DNA of 64,000 nt. Origin: Variovorax sp. 770b2. GTDB lineage: Bacteria > Pseudomonadota > Gammaproteobacteria > Burkholderiales > Burkholderiaceae_C. The stretch lies in contig NZ_FOXJ01000001.1 in NCBI RefSeq assembly GCF_900115685.1, positions 591,796-655,795 of the forward strand. Reading direction: 5' to 3'. Positions 51,159-59,675 of the stretch are shown here, one piece after another (within the stretch, counting starts at the first letter, position 1; the number at the start of each line of letters is the position of its first letter). The notes below the pieces were generated by a model that was given only the letters and a program-made list of their open reading frames with translations, was not told the origin of the DNA and ran no database searches. The position numbers and the translations under genes were made by a program.

Positions 51159-52067
51159 ATGCCCCTTCGAATCGGCAAAGCCAGCAAAGCCACCGCCCTC
51201 AACGAACTCGGCCGCCAGCGCGACGAAGAGGGCGACCAGGACGCCGCCCTGGAGGCCTACGCCCAGGCGAGCGCCATCCATCCCGGCTGGTCGGTGCCCT
51301 GGTACAACACCGGCCTCATCCACAAGTACCGCGGCGAATGGGCCGCGTCGCTGCAGGCCAACGCGCGGGCCGTGCAATGCGAGCCGGGCAACGAGGGCGC
51401 GCTGTGGAACCTGGGCATCGCCGCCACCGCCCTCGGCGACTGGACGACGGCGCGGCGGGCCTGGCAGCAGTACGGCATCCAGGTGCCCGAGGGCGACGGG
51501 CCGGTCGACTTCTTCATCGGGCTCACGCCGATCCGCGTGCATGGCGACGAGGCCAGCGAGGTCGTCTGGTCGGACCGCATCGACCCGGCCCGCGCCATCC
51601 TGCGCAACGTGCCGTCGCCCGCCTGCGGGCACCGCTTCGGCGACCTGGTGCTGCACGACGGCGCGGCCAACGGCTATCGCAAGCGCGGCGACCGGGAGAT
51701 TCCGGTGTTCGATGCGCTGGAACTCATCGCACCCTCGGACTATTCGACCTACGAAGTCTCGATCGACGACGCGGCAGAAGAAGACATCGGCGCGCTCATC
51801 CAGCGTTTCGAAGCCGCCGGCGCTGCCGCCGAGAACTGGACCACCAGCATCCAGGTGCTCTGCAAGGCCTGCTCGGAAGGCCGGCCCGACGGCGAGCACA
51901 ACCATGCGCCCGGCGAGCCGCCCGAGGCCTTCGGGCCATGGCACATCGGCATCGCCGCACGCGAGGAGGCGCATGCGCGCCGCATCCTGGACGAATGGCG
52001 CCAACTCACACCGAAGGCCGGGCTTCGCGATTTCGGTTGCGTGCTGCAGGCCACCCCGCGTTCCTAG
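51159..52067 (+). CDS. TPR-containing protein of unknown function
   Basis: A 302-residue soluble protein. Residues ~5-95 form about three tetratricopeptide repeats (ELGRQRDEEGDQDAALEAYA, PWYNTGLIHKYRGEWAASLQ and ALWNLGIAATALGDWTTARR). The C-terminal two thirds contain the CKACSEG segment with His-rich HNHAPGE, and I do not recognise the fold. The ATG at 51159 is preferred to a GTG at 51120. It lies 30 bases upstream of maiA-like on the same strand. Confidence 0.8.
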   Translation: MPLRIGKASKATALNELGRQRDEEGDQDAALEAYAQASAIHPGWSVPWYNTGLIHKYRGEWAASLQANARAVQCEPGNEGALWNLGIAATALGDWTTARRAWQQYGIQVPEGDGPVDFFIGLTPIRVHGDEASEVVWSDRIDPARAILRNVPSPACGHRFGDLVLHDGAANGYRKRGDREIPVFDALELIAPSDYSTYEVSIDDAAEEDIGALIQRFEAAGAAAENWTTSIQVLCKACSEGRPDGEHNHAPGEPPEAFGPWHIGIAAREEAHARRILDEWRQLTPKAGLRDFGCVLQATPRS

Positions 52068-52097
52068 CGTGCTGGCGAGCGCTATCCTTGGAAAATC

Positions 52098-52736
52098 ATG
52101 AAGCTGCATAACTATTTCCGCTCCTCCTCCTCGTTCCGCGTGCGCATCGCCCTCAGCCTGAAGGGCCTGGACTACGAGTACGTTCCCGTGCACATCGCGC
52201 GCGGCGAACACCGCACCGGCCCCTACGCCACCCTCTCGGCCGACAAGCTCGTGCCGCTGCTCGAAGACGAAGGCGAGCGTTTCTCGCAGTCGATGGCCAT
52301 CATCGAATACCTGGACGAGACGCACCCCGAGCCGCCGCTGCTGCCGAGCGACCCGGTGGGCCGCGCCCATGTGCGCGCGCTGGCGCAGTCCATTGCCTGC
52401 GAGATCCATCCACTCAACAACCTGCGCGTGCTCAAGTACCTCGTGAAGGACCTGAAGCTGGACGACGAAGCCAAGAACGCCTGGTACCGCCATTGGGTGC
52501 GTGATGGCATGGAGGCCTTCGAGCGCCAACTCGCGCTGCATCCCGGCAGCACCTTCTGCTATGGCGACACGCCCACGCTGGCCGATTGCTGCCTGGTGCC
52601 GCAGATCTTCAACGGCCGCCGCTTCGACTGCGACTTCAGCGGCCTGCCGCGCAGCATGGCCGCCTTCGACGCGTGCATGCAGCTGGAGGCCTTCCAGCGC
52701 GCGCAGCCCTCGCAATCCCCCGACGCGGAAGCCTGA
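52098..52736 (+). CDS. maiA: zeta-class glutathione transferase: maleylacetoacetate/maleylpyruvate isomerase
   Basis: A 212-residue GSH-dependent cis-trans isomerase. The zeta-class active-site motif is SSSSFRVRIAL (the usual SSCxWRVRIAL with Cys to Ser), followed by a thioredoxin-like domain and a helical domain holding the typical GDTPTLADCCLVPQIFN. Isomerises maleylacetoacetate (tyrosine route) or maleylpyruvate (gentisate route); the nearby FAH-family gene suggests the latter. The next gene begins immediately after its stop. Confidence 0.88.
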   Translation: MKLHNYFRSSSSFRVRIALSLKGLDYEYVPVHIARGEHRTGPYATLSADKLVPLLEDEGERFSQSMAIIEYLDETHPEPPLLPSDPVGRAHVRALAQSIACEIHPLNNLRVLKYLVKDLKLDDEAKNAWYRHWVRDGMEAFERQLALHPGSTFCYGDTPTLADCCLVPQIFNGRRFDCDFSGLPRSMAAFDACMQLEAFQRAQPSQSPDAEA

Positions 52737-53531
52737 TTGAACGCCGCCGTCATCGATCCGCGCTGGCTGGTGCCGGACTGGCCCGCACCGGCGAACGTGC
52801 GGGCGGTGTGCACCACGCGCGAGGGCGGCGTTTCGCACGGCCGCTACGAAAGCCTGAACCTGGGCGATCACGTGGGCGACCTGGCCGCCGACGTGGCCGA
52901 GAACCGCCAGCGCCTCGGGCAGGCCATCGCCGCGCGGCCGGTGTTCCTGCAGCAGGTGCACGGCACGGGCGTCGTGACGCTCGATGCCGAATCGGACCTC
53001 GTGCGCGACGCCACGGTGGCCGATGCCTGCACGGCCACGGCGGTCGGGCTGGCCTGCACGATCATGGTGGCGGACTGCCTGCCGGTGCTCTTCACCGACG
53101 AGTCGGGCCAAAGGGTGGCGGCCGCGCATGCGGGCTGGCGCGGCCTTGCGGGCGGCGTGCTCGAGGAAACGGCCCGCTGCTTTGCGTCCGAGCCTCAGGC
53201 CGGACCGGCGCGCGGCGACGGCAGGGTCATCGCGTGGCTCGGCCCGTGCATCGGCCCGAAGGCCTTCGAGGTCGGTGCGGAGGTGAAGGCGGCTTTCGCG
53301 GCGCATGCGCCGGAAGCTGCCAACTGTTTCAAGCCCGCGGGCGCGGCCGGCAAATGGCTGGCGGACCTGCCCGCGCTCGCGCGCCAGCGGCTGCGCGCGG
53401 CCGGTGTCGATGCGGTGTACGGCAACGACGGCGGCGATGCGTGGTGCACCGTCGCCAACCCGTCACGTTTCTTTTCGCACCGGCGGGACGGCGTCAGCGG
53501 GCGCTTCGCCGCGCTGGTCTGGAAGGCCTGA
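52737..53531 (+). CDS. pgeF: peptidoglycan editing factor (YfiH/multicopper polyphenol oxidase-like fold)
   Basis: A 264-residue cytoplasmic protein of the PgeF family, which hydrolyses wrongly incorporated L-serine in the peptidoglycan precursor UDP-MurNAc-L-Ser. Metal ligands are in LQQVHGTGV, MVADCLPVLF and AHAGWRGL. The start is TTG at 52737, directly after the maiA stop; the next in-frame ATG would remove the N-terminal third. Its 3' end overlaps a convergent small membrane protein gene by 69 bases. Confidence 0.93.
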   Translation: MNAAVIDPRWLVPDWPAPANVRAVCTTREGGVSHGRYESLNLGDHVGDLAADVAENRQRLGQAIAARPVFLQQVHGTGVVTLDAESDLVRDATVADACTATAVGLACTIMVADCLPVLFTDESGQRVAAAHAGWRGLAGGVLEETARCFASEPQAGPARGDGRVIAWLGPCIGPKAFEVGAEVKAAFAAHAPEAANCFKPAGAAGKWLADLPALARQRLRAAGVDAVYGNDGGDAWCTVANPSRFFSHRRDGVSGRFAALVWKA

Positions 53532-53882
53532 GTCTTCGGGTTCCTTGGCGGCTGTTGCCTCCGTGGCCTTCGTGGCCTCCGCGGCGGCGCGGCGTGCCGC
53601 TTCCTGCGCGTCGGCCTCGCGCTGCTTGATCGCGCGGCGCCGCCCCGGCGTCCCCATCAGGTAAACCACCAGTGCCACCGGCGCCAATCCGTACAAAAGA
53701 AATGTGAAGATGGCGCCCAGCACGGTGCCCGTGGTGTTGGTGGCTTCGGCCACCGCCATCATCACGACGACGTAGAGCCAGCCGATCACGACCAGATGTA
53801 TGAACACGAGAAGTTTCAGTCGGTAAGAGGAAAGAGCGGCGTTGTCGGTGCCGTGCGAATGCAGGATACTCAAAACACGCAC
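53463..53882 (-). CDS. small two-helix membrane protein
   Basis: A 139-residue protein beginning with GTG at 53882. Two transmembrane helices: LVFIHLVVIGWLYVVVMMAV and LGAIFTFLLYGLAPVALVVYL, then a long charged Ala/Lys/Glu C-terminal tail (RRAAAEATKATEATAAKEPE). The tail end is encoded over the antisense of pgeF. It is divergent from phaC with only 35 bases between starts. No known function; not a PhaR or phasin by sequence. Confidence 0.68.
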   Translation of the reverse strand: MRVLSILHSHGTDNAALSSYRLKLLVFIHLVVIGWLYVVVMMAVAEATNTTGTVLGAIFTFLLYGLAPVALVVYLMGTPGRRRAIKQREADAQEAARRAAAEATKATEATAAKEPEDSGLPDQRGEAPADAVPPVRKET

Positions 53883-53920
53883 CCATCCGGATTCGATTCA
53901 GGCGAGGACCAGGAGACATG

Positions 53921-55672
53921 ATGAAGCAACAAGCGACGGGGGCGGATGCATTCGCGCCCTTCCAGCAGGCACTTTCCGAGGGATGGACCCAGGCGCTGGC
54001 ATCGTTCCAGCAGTCCGCCGCGAAGGGGGCCTCGGCCTTCGATGTCGGCGGCAGCCCGCTGTGGCAGATGCCGCAGGGCGCACAGATGCCCGATCTGCCG
54101 AAGATCGCCATCGATCCCCAGAAGCTCCAATCCATCCAGCAGCAGTACGTCGCCGAGGCCACGGCGCTCTGGGGCCAGGGTTTCCAGGCCAAGCCCGAAG
54201 GCGACAAGCGCTTCGCATCCGATGCATGGGGCAGCAATCCGCTCGCGGCCTTCTCGGCGGCCGTGTACCTGCTCAACGGCCGCACGATGCTCAGCATGGC
54301 CGAGGCCATCGATGCCGACGAAAAGACCAAGGCGCGGCTGCGCTTCGCGGTCGAGCAATGGATGGCCGCTTCTTCCCCCAGCAACTCGCTCGCCTTCAAC
54401 GCCGAGGCTCAAAAGAAGGCCATCGACTCGCAGGGCGAGAGCATCGCCAAGGGCATCCAGAACCTGCTCAACGACGTGAAGCAGGGACACCTGAGCATGA
54501 CCGACGAGAGCGCCTTCGAAGTGGGGCGCAACGTGGCCACCACCGAGGGCGCGGTGGTGTTCGAGAACGAGTTCTTCCAGCTGCTCGAATACAAGCCGCT
54601 CACCGCCAAGGTGTACGAGCGGCCCTTCCTGCTGGTGCCGCCGTGCATCAACAAGTTCTACATCCTCGATCTGCAGCCCGAGAACTCGCTGATCCGCTAT
54701 GCGAACGAGCAGGGCCATCGCGTGTTCGTGGTGAGCTGGCGCAACCCCGACGAGTCGCTCGCCAAGGCCACCTGGGACGACTACATCGAGAACGCCGCGA
54801 TCCAGGCGATCCACACGGTGCAGGACATCAGCGGCAGCAAGCAGATCAACGCGTTGGGCTTCTGCGTGGGCGGCACCATCCTCAGCACCGCACTGGCCGT
54901 GCTCGCGGGCCGCGGCGAAAAGCCCGCTTCGTCGGTCACGCTGCTCACCACGTTCCTCGACTTCAGCGACACCGGCATCCTGGACATCTTCGTGGACGAG
55001 ACGATGGTTGCGTACCGCGAAATGCAGCTGGGCAAGGGCGGCCTGCTGCCCGGGGGCGACCTGGCTTCCACCTTCAGTTTCCTCAGGCCCAACGACCTCG
55101 TGTGGAACTACGTGGTCGGCAACTACCTGAAGGGCGAAACGCCGCCGCCGTTCGACCTGCTCTACTGGAACAGCGATGCCACCAACCTGCCGGGCCCGTT
55201 CTACGCCTGGTACCTGCGCAACACTTATCACGAGAACAAGCTCGCCAAGCCCAATGCGCTCACGGTGTGCGGCCAGAAGATCGACCTCGGAAAGATCGAC
55301 GTCCCGGCCTACATCTACGGCTCGCGCGAAGACCACATCGTGCCCATCGGCGGCGCGTATGCCTCCACGCAGTTGCTGCCGGGCAAGAAGCGCTTCGTCA
55401 TGGGCGCCTCGGGCCACATCGCCGGCGTGATCAATCCGCCCGCCAAGAAAAAGCGCAGCCACTGGATCCGCGACGACGGCAAGTTCCCCAAGACGCAGGC
55501 CGAGTGGCTGACCGGTGCCGCCGAGCACCCCGGCAGCTGGTGGACCGACTGGGCACAATGGCTCAAGGGCCACGCGGGCAAGCAGGTGGCCGCGCCCAAG
55601 GGCTACGGCAACGGCAAGGTCTACAAGGCCATCGAGCCGGCACCGGGACGCTACGTCAAGGCCAGGGCCTGA
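53921..55672 (+). CDS. phaC: class I polyhydroxyalkanoate synthase
   Basis: A 583-residue polymerase that joins (R)-3-hydroxyacyl-CoA into PHA at granule surfaces. The lipase-like box is LGFCVGGTILS with the nucleophile Cys (about residue 315), and catalytic Asp and His are in GSREDHIVPI and GASGHIAGVINPP. Length matches class I enzymes, which need no PhaE or PhaR. AGGAG lies five bases before the ATG at 53921; an ATG at 53918 is too close to it. phaA follows after 48 bases. Confidence 0.95.
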   Translation: MKQQATGADAFAPFQQALSEGWTQALASFQQSAAKGASAFDVGGSPLWQMPQGAQMPDLPKIAIDPQKLQSIQQQYVAEATALWGQGFQAKPEGDKRFASDAWGSNPLAAFSAAVYLLNGRTMLSMAEAIDADEKTKARLRFAVEQWMAASSPSNSLAFNAEAQKKAIDSQGESIAKGIQNLLNDVKQGHLSMTDESAFEVGRNVATTEGAVVFENEFFQLLEYKPLTAKVYERPFLLVPPCINKFYILDLQPENSLIRYANEQGHRVFVVSWRNPDESLAKATWDDYIENAAIQAIHTVQDISGSKQINALGFCVGGTILSTALAVLAGRGEKPASSVTLLTTFLDFSDTGILDIFVDETMVAYREMQLGKGGLLPGGDLASTFSFLRPNDLVWNYVVGNYLKGETPPPFDLLYWNSDATNLPGPFYAWYLRNTYHENKLAKPNALTVCGQKIDLGKIDVPAYIYGSREDHIVPIGGAYASTQLLPGKKRFVMGASGHIAGVINPPAKKKRSHWIRDDGKFPKTQAEWLTGAAEHPGSWWTDWAQWLKGHAGKQVAAPKGYGNGKVYKAIEPAPGRYVKARA

Positions 55673-55720
55673 GCCGACCTCGCAACAACCGACTTCAACA
55701 TCACTTCAACGGAGAACCAC

Positions 55721-56899
55721 ATGGAAGACATCGTCATCGTTTCGGCCGCACGCACGCCGGTCGGCAAGTTCGGCGGCTCGCTCGCCGGCATCGCGGCCAC
55801 CGAGCTGGGGGCCCTGGTCATCAAGGAAGTGATTGCGCGCGCCAACCTCACGGCCGAGCAGGTCGGCGAGGCCATCATGGGCCAGGTGCTGGCGGCCGGC
55901 GCCGGCCAGAACCCCGCGCGCCAGGCATGGCTCAAGAGCGGCGGCGCCAAGGAAACCCCGGCGCTCACCATCAACGCCGTCTGCGGCTCGGGCCTGAAGG
56001 CCGTGATGCTTGCGGCGCAGGCCGTGGCCACGGGCGACAGCGAGATCGTCATCGCCGGCGGCCAGGAGAACATGAGCGCCGCGCCGCACGTGCTGCCCAA
56101 CTCGCGCAACGGCCAGCGCATGGGCGACTGGAAGCTGGTCGACACCATGATCGTGGACGGCCTGTGGGACGTCTACAACCAGTACCACATGGGCATCACC
56201 GCCGAGAACGTCGCCAAGAAGTACGGCATCGACCGCGCCTCGCAGGACGAACTGGCACTCGCCAGCCAGACCAAGGCCGCCGCCGCGCAGGACGCCGGCA
56301 AGTTCAAGGACGAGATCGTCGGCGTGAGCATTCCGCAGAAGAAGGGCGACCCGATCGTCTTCAGCCAGGACGAGTTCATCAACCGCAAGACCAACGCCGA
56401 AGGCCTGGCGGGCCTGCGCCCCGCCTTCGACAAGGCCGGCGGCGTGACCGCGGGCAATGCCTCGGGCCTGAACGACGGCGCCGCCGCCGTGATGGTGATG
56501 ACGGCCAAGAAGGCCGCCGCGCTCGGCCTGAAGCCGCTCGGCCGCATCGCCAGCTACGCCACCGCCGGGCTCGATCCGGCCATCATGGGCATGGGCCCGG
56601 TGCCCGCATCGACCAAGGCGCTGCAGCGCGCCGGCTGGAAGGCCGCCGACCTCGACGTGCTGGAAATCAACGAAGCCTTCGCCGCACAGGCCTGCGCGGT
56701 GAACCGCGAAATGGGCTGGGATGTGAACAAGGTCAACGTGAACGGCGGCGCCATCGCCATCGGCCACCCGATCGGCGCGTCGGGCTGCCGCATCCTGGTG
56801 ACGCTGCTGCACGAGATGCAGCGCCAGAACGCCAAGAAGGGCATCGCCTCGCTGTGCATCGGCGGCGGCATGGGCGTGGCGCTGACCATCGAGCGCTGA
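55721..56899 (+). CDS. phaA: acetyl-CoA C-acetyltransferase (beta-ketothiolase)
   Basis: A 392-residue biosynthetic thiolase that condenses two acetyl-CoA to acetoacetyl-CoA. The nucleophilic Cys is in NAVCGSGLKAV (about residue 90), further motifs are LEINEAFAAQ, NGGAIAIGHPIGASG, and the second Cys is in SLCIGGGMGVAL. It follows phaC as the expected PHA precursor enzyme. No acetoacetyl-CoA reductase (phaB) follows; the next gene is a glutathione transferase on the other strand. Confidence 0.95.
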   Translation: MEDIVIVSAARTPVGKFGGSLAGIAATELGALVIKEVIARANLTAEQVGEAIMGQVLAAGAGQNPARQAWLKSGGAKETPALTINAVCGSGLKAVMLAAQAVATGDSEIVIAGGQENMSAAPHVLPNSRNGQRMGDWKLVDTMIVDGLWDVYNQYHMGITAENVAKKYGIDRASQDELALASQTKAAAAQDAGKFKDEIVGVSIPQKKGDPIVFSQDEFINRKTNAEGLAGLRPAFDKAGGVTAGNASGLNDGAAAVMVMTAKKAAALGLKPLGRIASYATAGLDPAIMGMGPVPASTKALQRAGWKAADLDVLEINEAFAAQACAVNREMGWDVNKVNVNGGAIAIGHPIGASGCRILVTLLHEMQRQNAKKGIASLCIGGGMGVALTIER

Positions 56900-56932
56900 T
56901 CGCCACGGCGCCAGGCGCGCCGTCGTTGCCGC

Positions 56933-57565
56933 TCAGCGCGACATCGACGGCCGCTCGGCCATCGCAGCGCGCCAGCGCACGAGCTCGGGGTGCTGTTCCC
57001 CGGGCTTGATGCGCACCACGCGCGCGAAATCCACCGCCACCACGGCGGTGATGTCGGCCAGGCTGAACCGGTCGGTGGCGATGAACTCGCGGCCGGCCAG
57101 CCGGTCGTTCAGCGTCTGGAAGAAATGCTGCACCCGGGCCAGCCCGCGTTGTGCCAGCTCCGGAATCTGCGCGTAGTTCACCGGGCCGGGCAGCGCCCGG
57201 TCGGCCATGGCAGGCGAGCCATTGCGCAGCGCCTCGGCGATCGGCAACAAACCCTCGAACTCGACGCGCCAGTTCCAGCTGGCGATCTCCGCCTTTTCTG
57301 CGGGCGTGCGGCCCAGCAGTGGCGGCTCGGGGTACTGCGCTTCCAGCCAGGCCGCGATGGCGGCGTTGTCGGTCAGCAGGCCGTCTTCTTCGGTGCGCAG
57401 TGCCGGCACCGTGCATTGCGGATTGATCGCGCGGTAGGCCTCGCCCAGTTGCTCACCACGAACCAGATCGACCTGCACCGTCTCGTGGGCAATGCCCTTC
57501 TCTGCAAGCAGGATGCGCGCGCGGCGCGGGCTCGGCGCGGTGGCGCAGTCATAGAGAATGATCAT
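56933..57565 (-). CDS. glutathione S-transferase family protein
   Basis: A 210-residue cytosolic GST-fold protein. The N-terminal thioredoxin-like domain has the active-site region CATAPSPRRARILLAEKG, the cis-Pro region CTVPAL, and the C-terminal helical domain holds FSLADITAVVAVDFA. No catalytic Cys or Tyr is obvious, so the first-domain Ser residues are the candidates. Divergent from the yghU-like gene (28 bases between starts), suggesting shared control. Confidence 0.87.
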   Translation of the reverse strand: MIILYDCATAPSPRRARILLAEKGIAHETVQVDLVRGEQLGEAYRAINPQCTVPALRTEEDGLLTDNAAIAAWLEAQYPEPPLLGRTPAEKAEIASWNWRVEFEGLLPIAEALRNGSPAMADRALPGPVNYAQIPELAQRGLARVQHFFQTLNDRLAGREFIATDRFSLADITAVVAVDFARVVRIKPGEQHPELVRWRAAMAERPSMSR

Positions 57566-57593
57566 CGTCTGTCCAACTCCCGGAATTCATTGC

Positions 57594-58472
57594 ATGAATG
57601 GCACGACCGCCTATACGCCGCCCACCGTCTGGTCCTGGAACAAGGAAAGCGGCGGCCGCTTCGCGAACATCAACCGCCCCATCGCAGGCGCCACCCATGA
57701 GAAGGACCTGCCGGTGGGCCGGCACCCACTGCAACTCTATTCGCTGGCGACGCCCAATGGCGTGAAAGTGACCGTGATGCTCGAAGAACTGCTGGCGCTG
57801 GGCCATGCAGGCGCCGAGTACGACGCCTGGCTGATCCGCATCAGCGAGGGCGACCAGTTCGGCAGCGGCTTCGTGGCGGTGAACCCCAATTCCAAGATCC
57901 CCGCGCTGATGGACCGCAGCGGCGCGACCCCCATCCGGGTGTTCGAGTCCGGCGCGATCCTGCAGTACCTGGCCGAGAAGTTCGGCAGCGCGTTTTTCCC
58001 GACCGAACGCGCGGCCCGCGCCGAATGCCTGTCGTGGCTGTTCTGGCAGATGGGCAGCGCGCCGTACCTGGGCGGCGGCTTTGGCCACTTCTATGCCTAC
58101 GCCCCGACGAAGATCGAATACGCGATCGACCGTTTCGCGATGGAAGTGAAACGCCAGCTCGACGTGCTCGACCTCCGGTTGGCCGAAAGCCGTTACCTGG
58201 CCGGCGACGACTACTCGATTGCCGACATCGCCGTCTGGCCCTGGTACGGCGCGCTCGCCAAGGGGCAGCTCTACGAATCGGGCGAATTCCTGCAGGTGAG
58301 CGAGTACAAGAACGTGCTGCGCTGGAACGACGAGATCGCGCAGCGCCCCGCGGCGCAGCGCGGCCGCATGGTCAACCGCGCCTGGGGCCAGCCCGAGAGC
58401 CAGCTGCACGAGCGCCACGACGCCGGCGATTTCGACACCCGGACGCAGGACAAGCTCACAGCGCCGGACTGA
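57594..58472 (+). CDS. yghU: YghU-type glutathione-dependent disulfide-bond oxidoreductase
   Basis: A 292-residue protein similar along its full length to E. coli YghU (288 residues). Shared features are the N-terminal WSWNKESGGRFANINRPIAG, the THEKDLPVGRHPLQLYSLAT start of the thioredoxin-like domain, FLG-like GGGFGHFYAYAP and the end QLHERHDAGDF. YghU binds two glutathiones and reduces disulfides. The ATG at 57594 is chosen; an upstream start would overlap the divergent GST gene. Confidence 0.94.
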   Translation: MNGTTAYTPPTVWSWNKESGGRFANINRPIAGATHEKDLPVGRHPLQLYSLATPNGVKVTVMLEELLALGHAGAEYDAWLIRISEGDQFGSGFVAVNPNSKIPALMDRSGATPIRVFESGAILQYLAEKFGSAFFPTERAARAECLSWLFWQMGSAPYLGGGFGHFYAYAPTKIEYAIDRFAMEVKRQLDVLDLRLAESRYLAGDDYSIADIAVWPWYGALAKGQLYESGEFLQVSEYKNVLRWNDEIAQRPAAQRGRMVNRAWGQPESQLHERHDAGDFDTRTQDKLTAPD

Positions 58473-58575
58473 ACACCGCGGCCCGACTTGTTCACCGCCT
58501 GATTTTTGAGCAAAGTGTGGAATCCCTTTGTAGAACAACGAGTTAAATCCGTTTTACAAGGCTCCACGTGAGTTG

Positions 58576-58604
58576 TCCCCAAAGTTGTGCACAGAAAATG
58601 GGGA
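58576..58604. promoter_or_regulatory. nested palindromic site in a gene-end gap
   Basis: TCCCC (58576-58580) and GGGGA (58600-58604) flank, with near-perfect symmetry, the 8-bp palindrome TGTGCACA (58586-58593). Part of it, TTGTGCACA, differs by one base from a DnaA box consensus TTATNCACA. It lies in the 216-base gap between the convergent yghU and M23 genes, where a promoter is not expected. Confidence 0.4.
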
Positions 58605-58688
58605 TGAGATCGCGGGCCTGAGGTCCGGCCTGCAAGTTGGCGCAATACCACGAGAAAAGGCCTCGGGCGCCACCGGCAACGCTCAATG

Positions 58689-59591
58689 TCAGCGCTCGAA
58701 GATCCGATTGCGCACCGGCACCTCGCCGTCGAATGCGATCTCCGCCGCCTCCCCCGTGACTGCATCGACCGCATGGATGTGCAGATGGGGCTCGGTGGTG
58801 TTGCCCGAGTTGCCCACCGCCCCCACGCGCTGGCCCACGGTCACCGCATCGCCCGCCTTATGCACGACGCTGCCTTGCCGAAGGTGAGCGAGTTCGACCT
58901 GCAGCGCGTCGCAGCGGATCACGATGTGGTTGCCCGAAGCGTTGGCCTTGTCGCGCCGGGGCGGGGCCAGATCGGGCAGCCCGTCCCGCACGCTCGCCAC
59001 CGTGCCTGTGCAGGGGCTCACCACCTTCGCGCCATGCACGACGTACCGCGACAGGTCGGCGGGCGCGGCGCCGATCGCGCGAAATCCCGCAGGGCCGACG
59101 GCAACGATGTCGCTCGCATGCCGTTGGCGGCGGTGCGCATGGTGATGGTTCAACAGCGTGCGGTTCCCGCCTTGCGCGACCATGAAGCGGCCGCCTTCGA
59201 GCGGGAACGCGAGCGAGGTCGGCGATCCTGCAGGTGCGAGGCCGACGGCGAGATAACCGAAGGCTGTCGCGTAGAAAACCAGCGAGACCAGCGTCACCCC
59301 GTGCGCGCGCCACAGCGGCCGCACCAGCGCCCACGGCCGGCGCGCGTGCCGCCACCACGAGGCGGCGAACGCGAGCAGCACCAGCACGACGAGCACGGCC
59401 CGCGTCCAGAGCCCTGCAATATCCCAGCGTCCCACGAGCAGGATCAGGCCGAAGAACAGGAGGCTGTCCGCGGCCTTCAGGGCCCAGGCGCCGCGCGATG
59501 CCTCGTCCAGTTTAGCGATCCGCCATGCGAGGCCGATCGGAAAGGCAATGCAGACGGCCAGGAGGATGGCCAGCGGGAGCAGATGTTCCAT
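58689..59591 (-). CDS. membrane-anchored M23 (LytM) peptidase
   Basis: A 300-residue protein. The first ~125 residues contain about four transmembrane helices (LLPLAILLAVCIAFPIGLAW, SLLFFGLILLVG, AVLVVLVLLAFAASWW, VTLVSLVFYATAFGYLAVG). The peptidase domain keeps the metal ligands: RHASDIV, AHLRQGS and the HxH in PHLHIHAVD. It is therefore predicted active, unlike the LytM protein at 48602. The catalytic domain would face the periplasm. The start at 59591 fits the first helix. Confidence 0.85.
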   Translation of the reverse strand: MEHLLPLAILLAVCIAFPIGLAWRIAKLDEASRGAWALKAADSLLFFGLILLVGRWDIAGLWTRAVLVVLVLLAFAASWWRHARRPWALVRPLWRAHGVTLVSLVFYATAFGYLAVGLAPAGSPTSLAFPLEGGRFMVAQGGNRTLLNHHHAHRRQRHASDIVAVGPAGFRAIGAAPADLSRYVVHGAKVVSPCTGTVASVRDGLPDLAPPRRDKANASGNHIVIRCDALQVELAHLRQGSVVHKAGDAVTVGQRVGAVGNSGNTTEPHLHIHAVDAVTGEAAEIAFDGEVPVRNRIFER

Positions 59592-59675
59592 GCGCCCGCA
59601 TGCTAGGGCGACCGGCTTGTTGCCGATGCAACCACCCGCAACGCGGGGGGACATGGCGCTCCTCGAGGGCCCGTT

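Noticed and set aside
53463..53882. PhaR or phasin next to phaC
   Set aside because: Two membrane helices and no similarity to either family.
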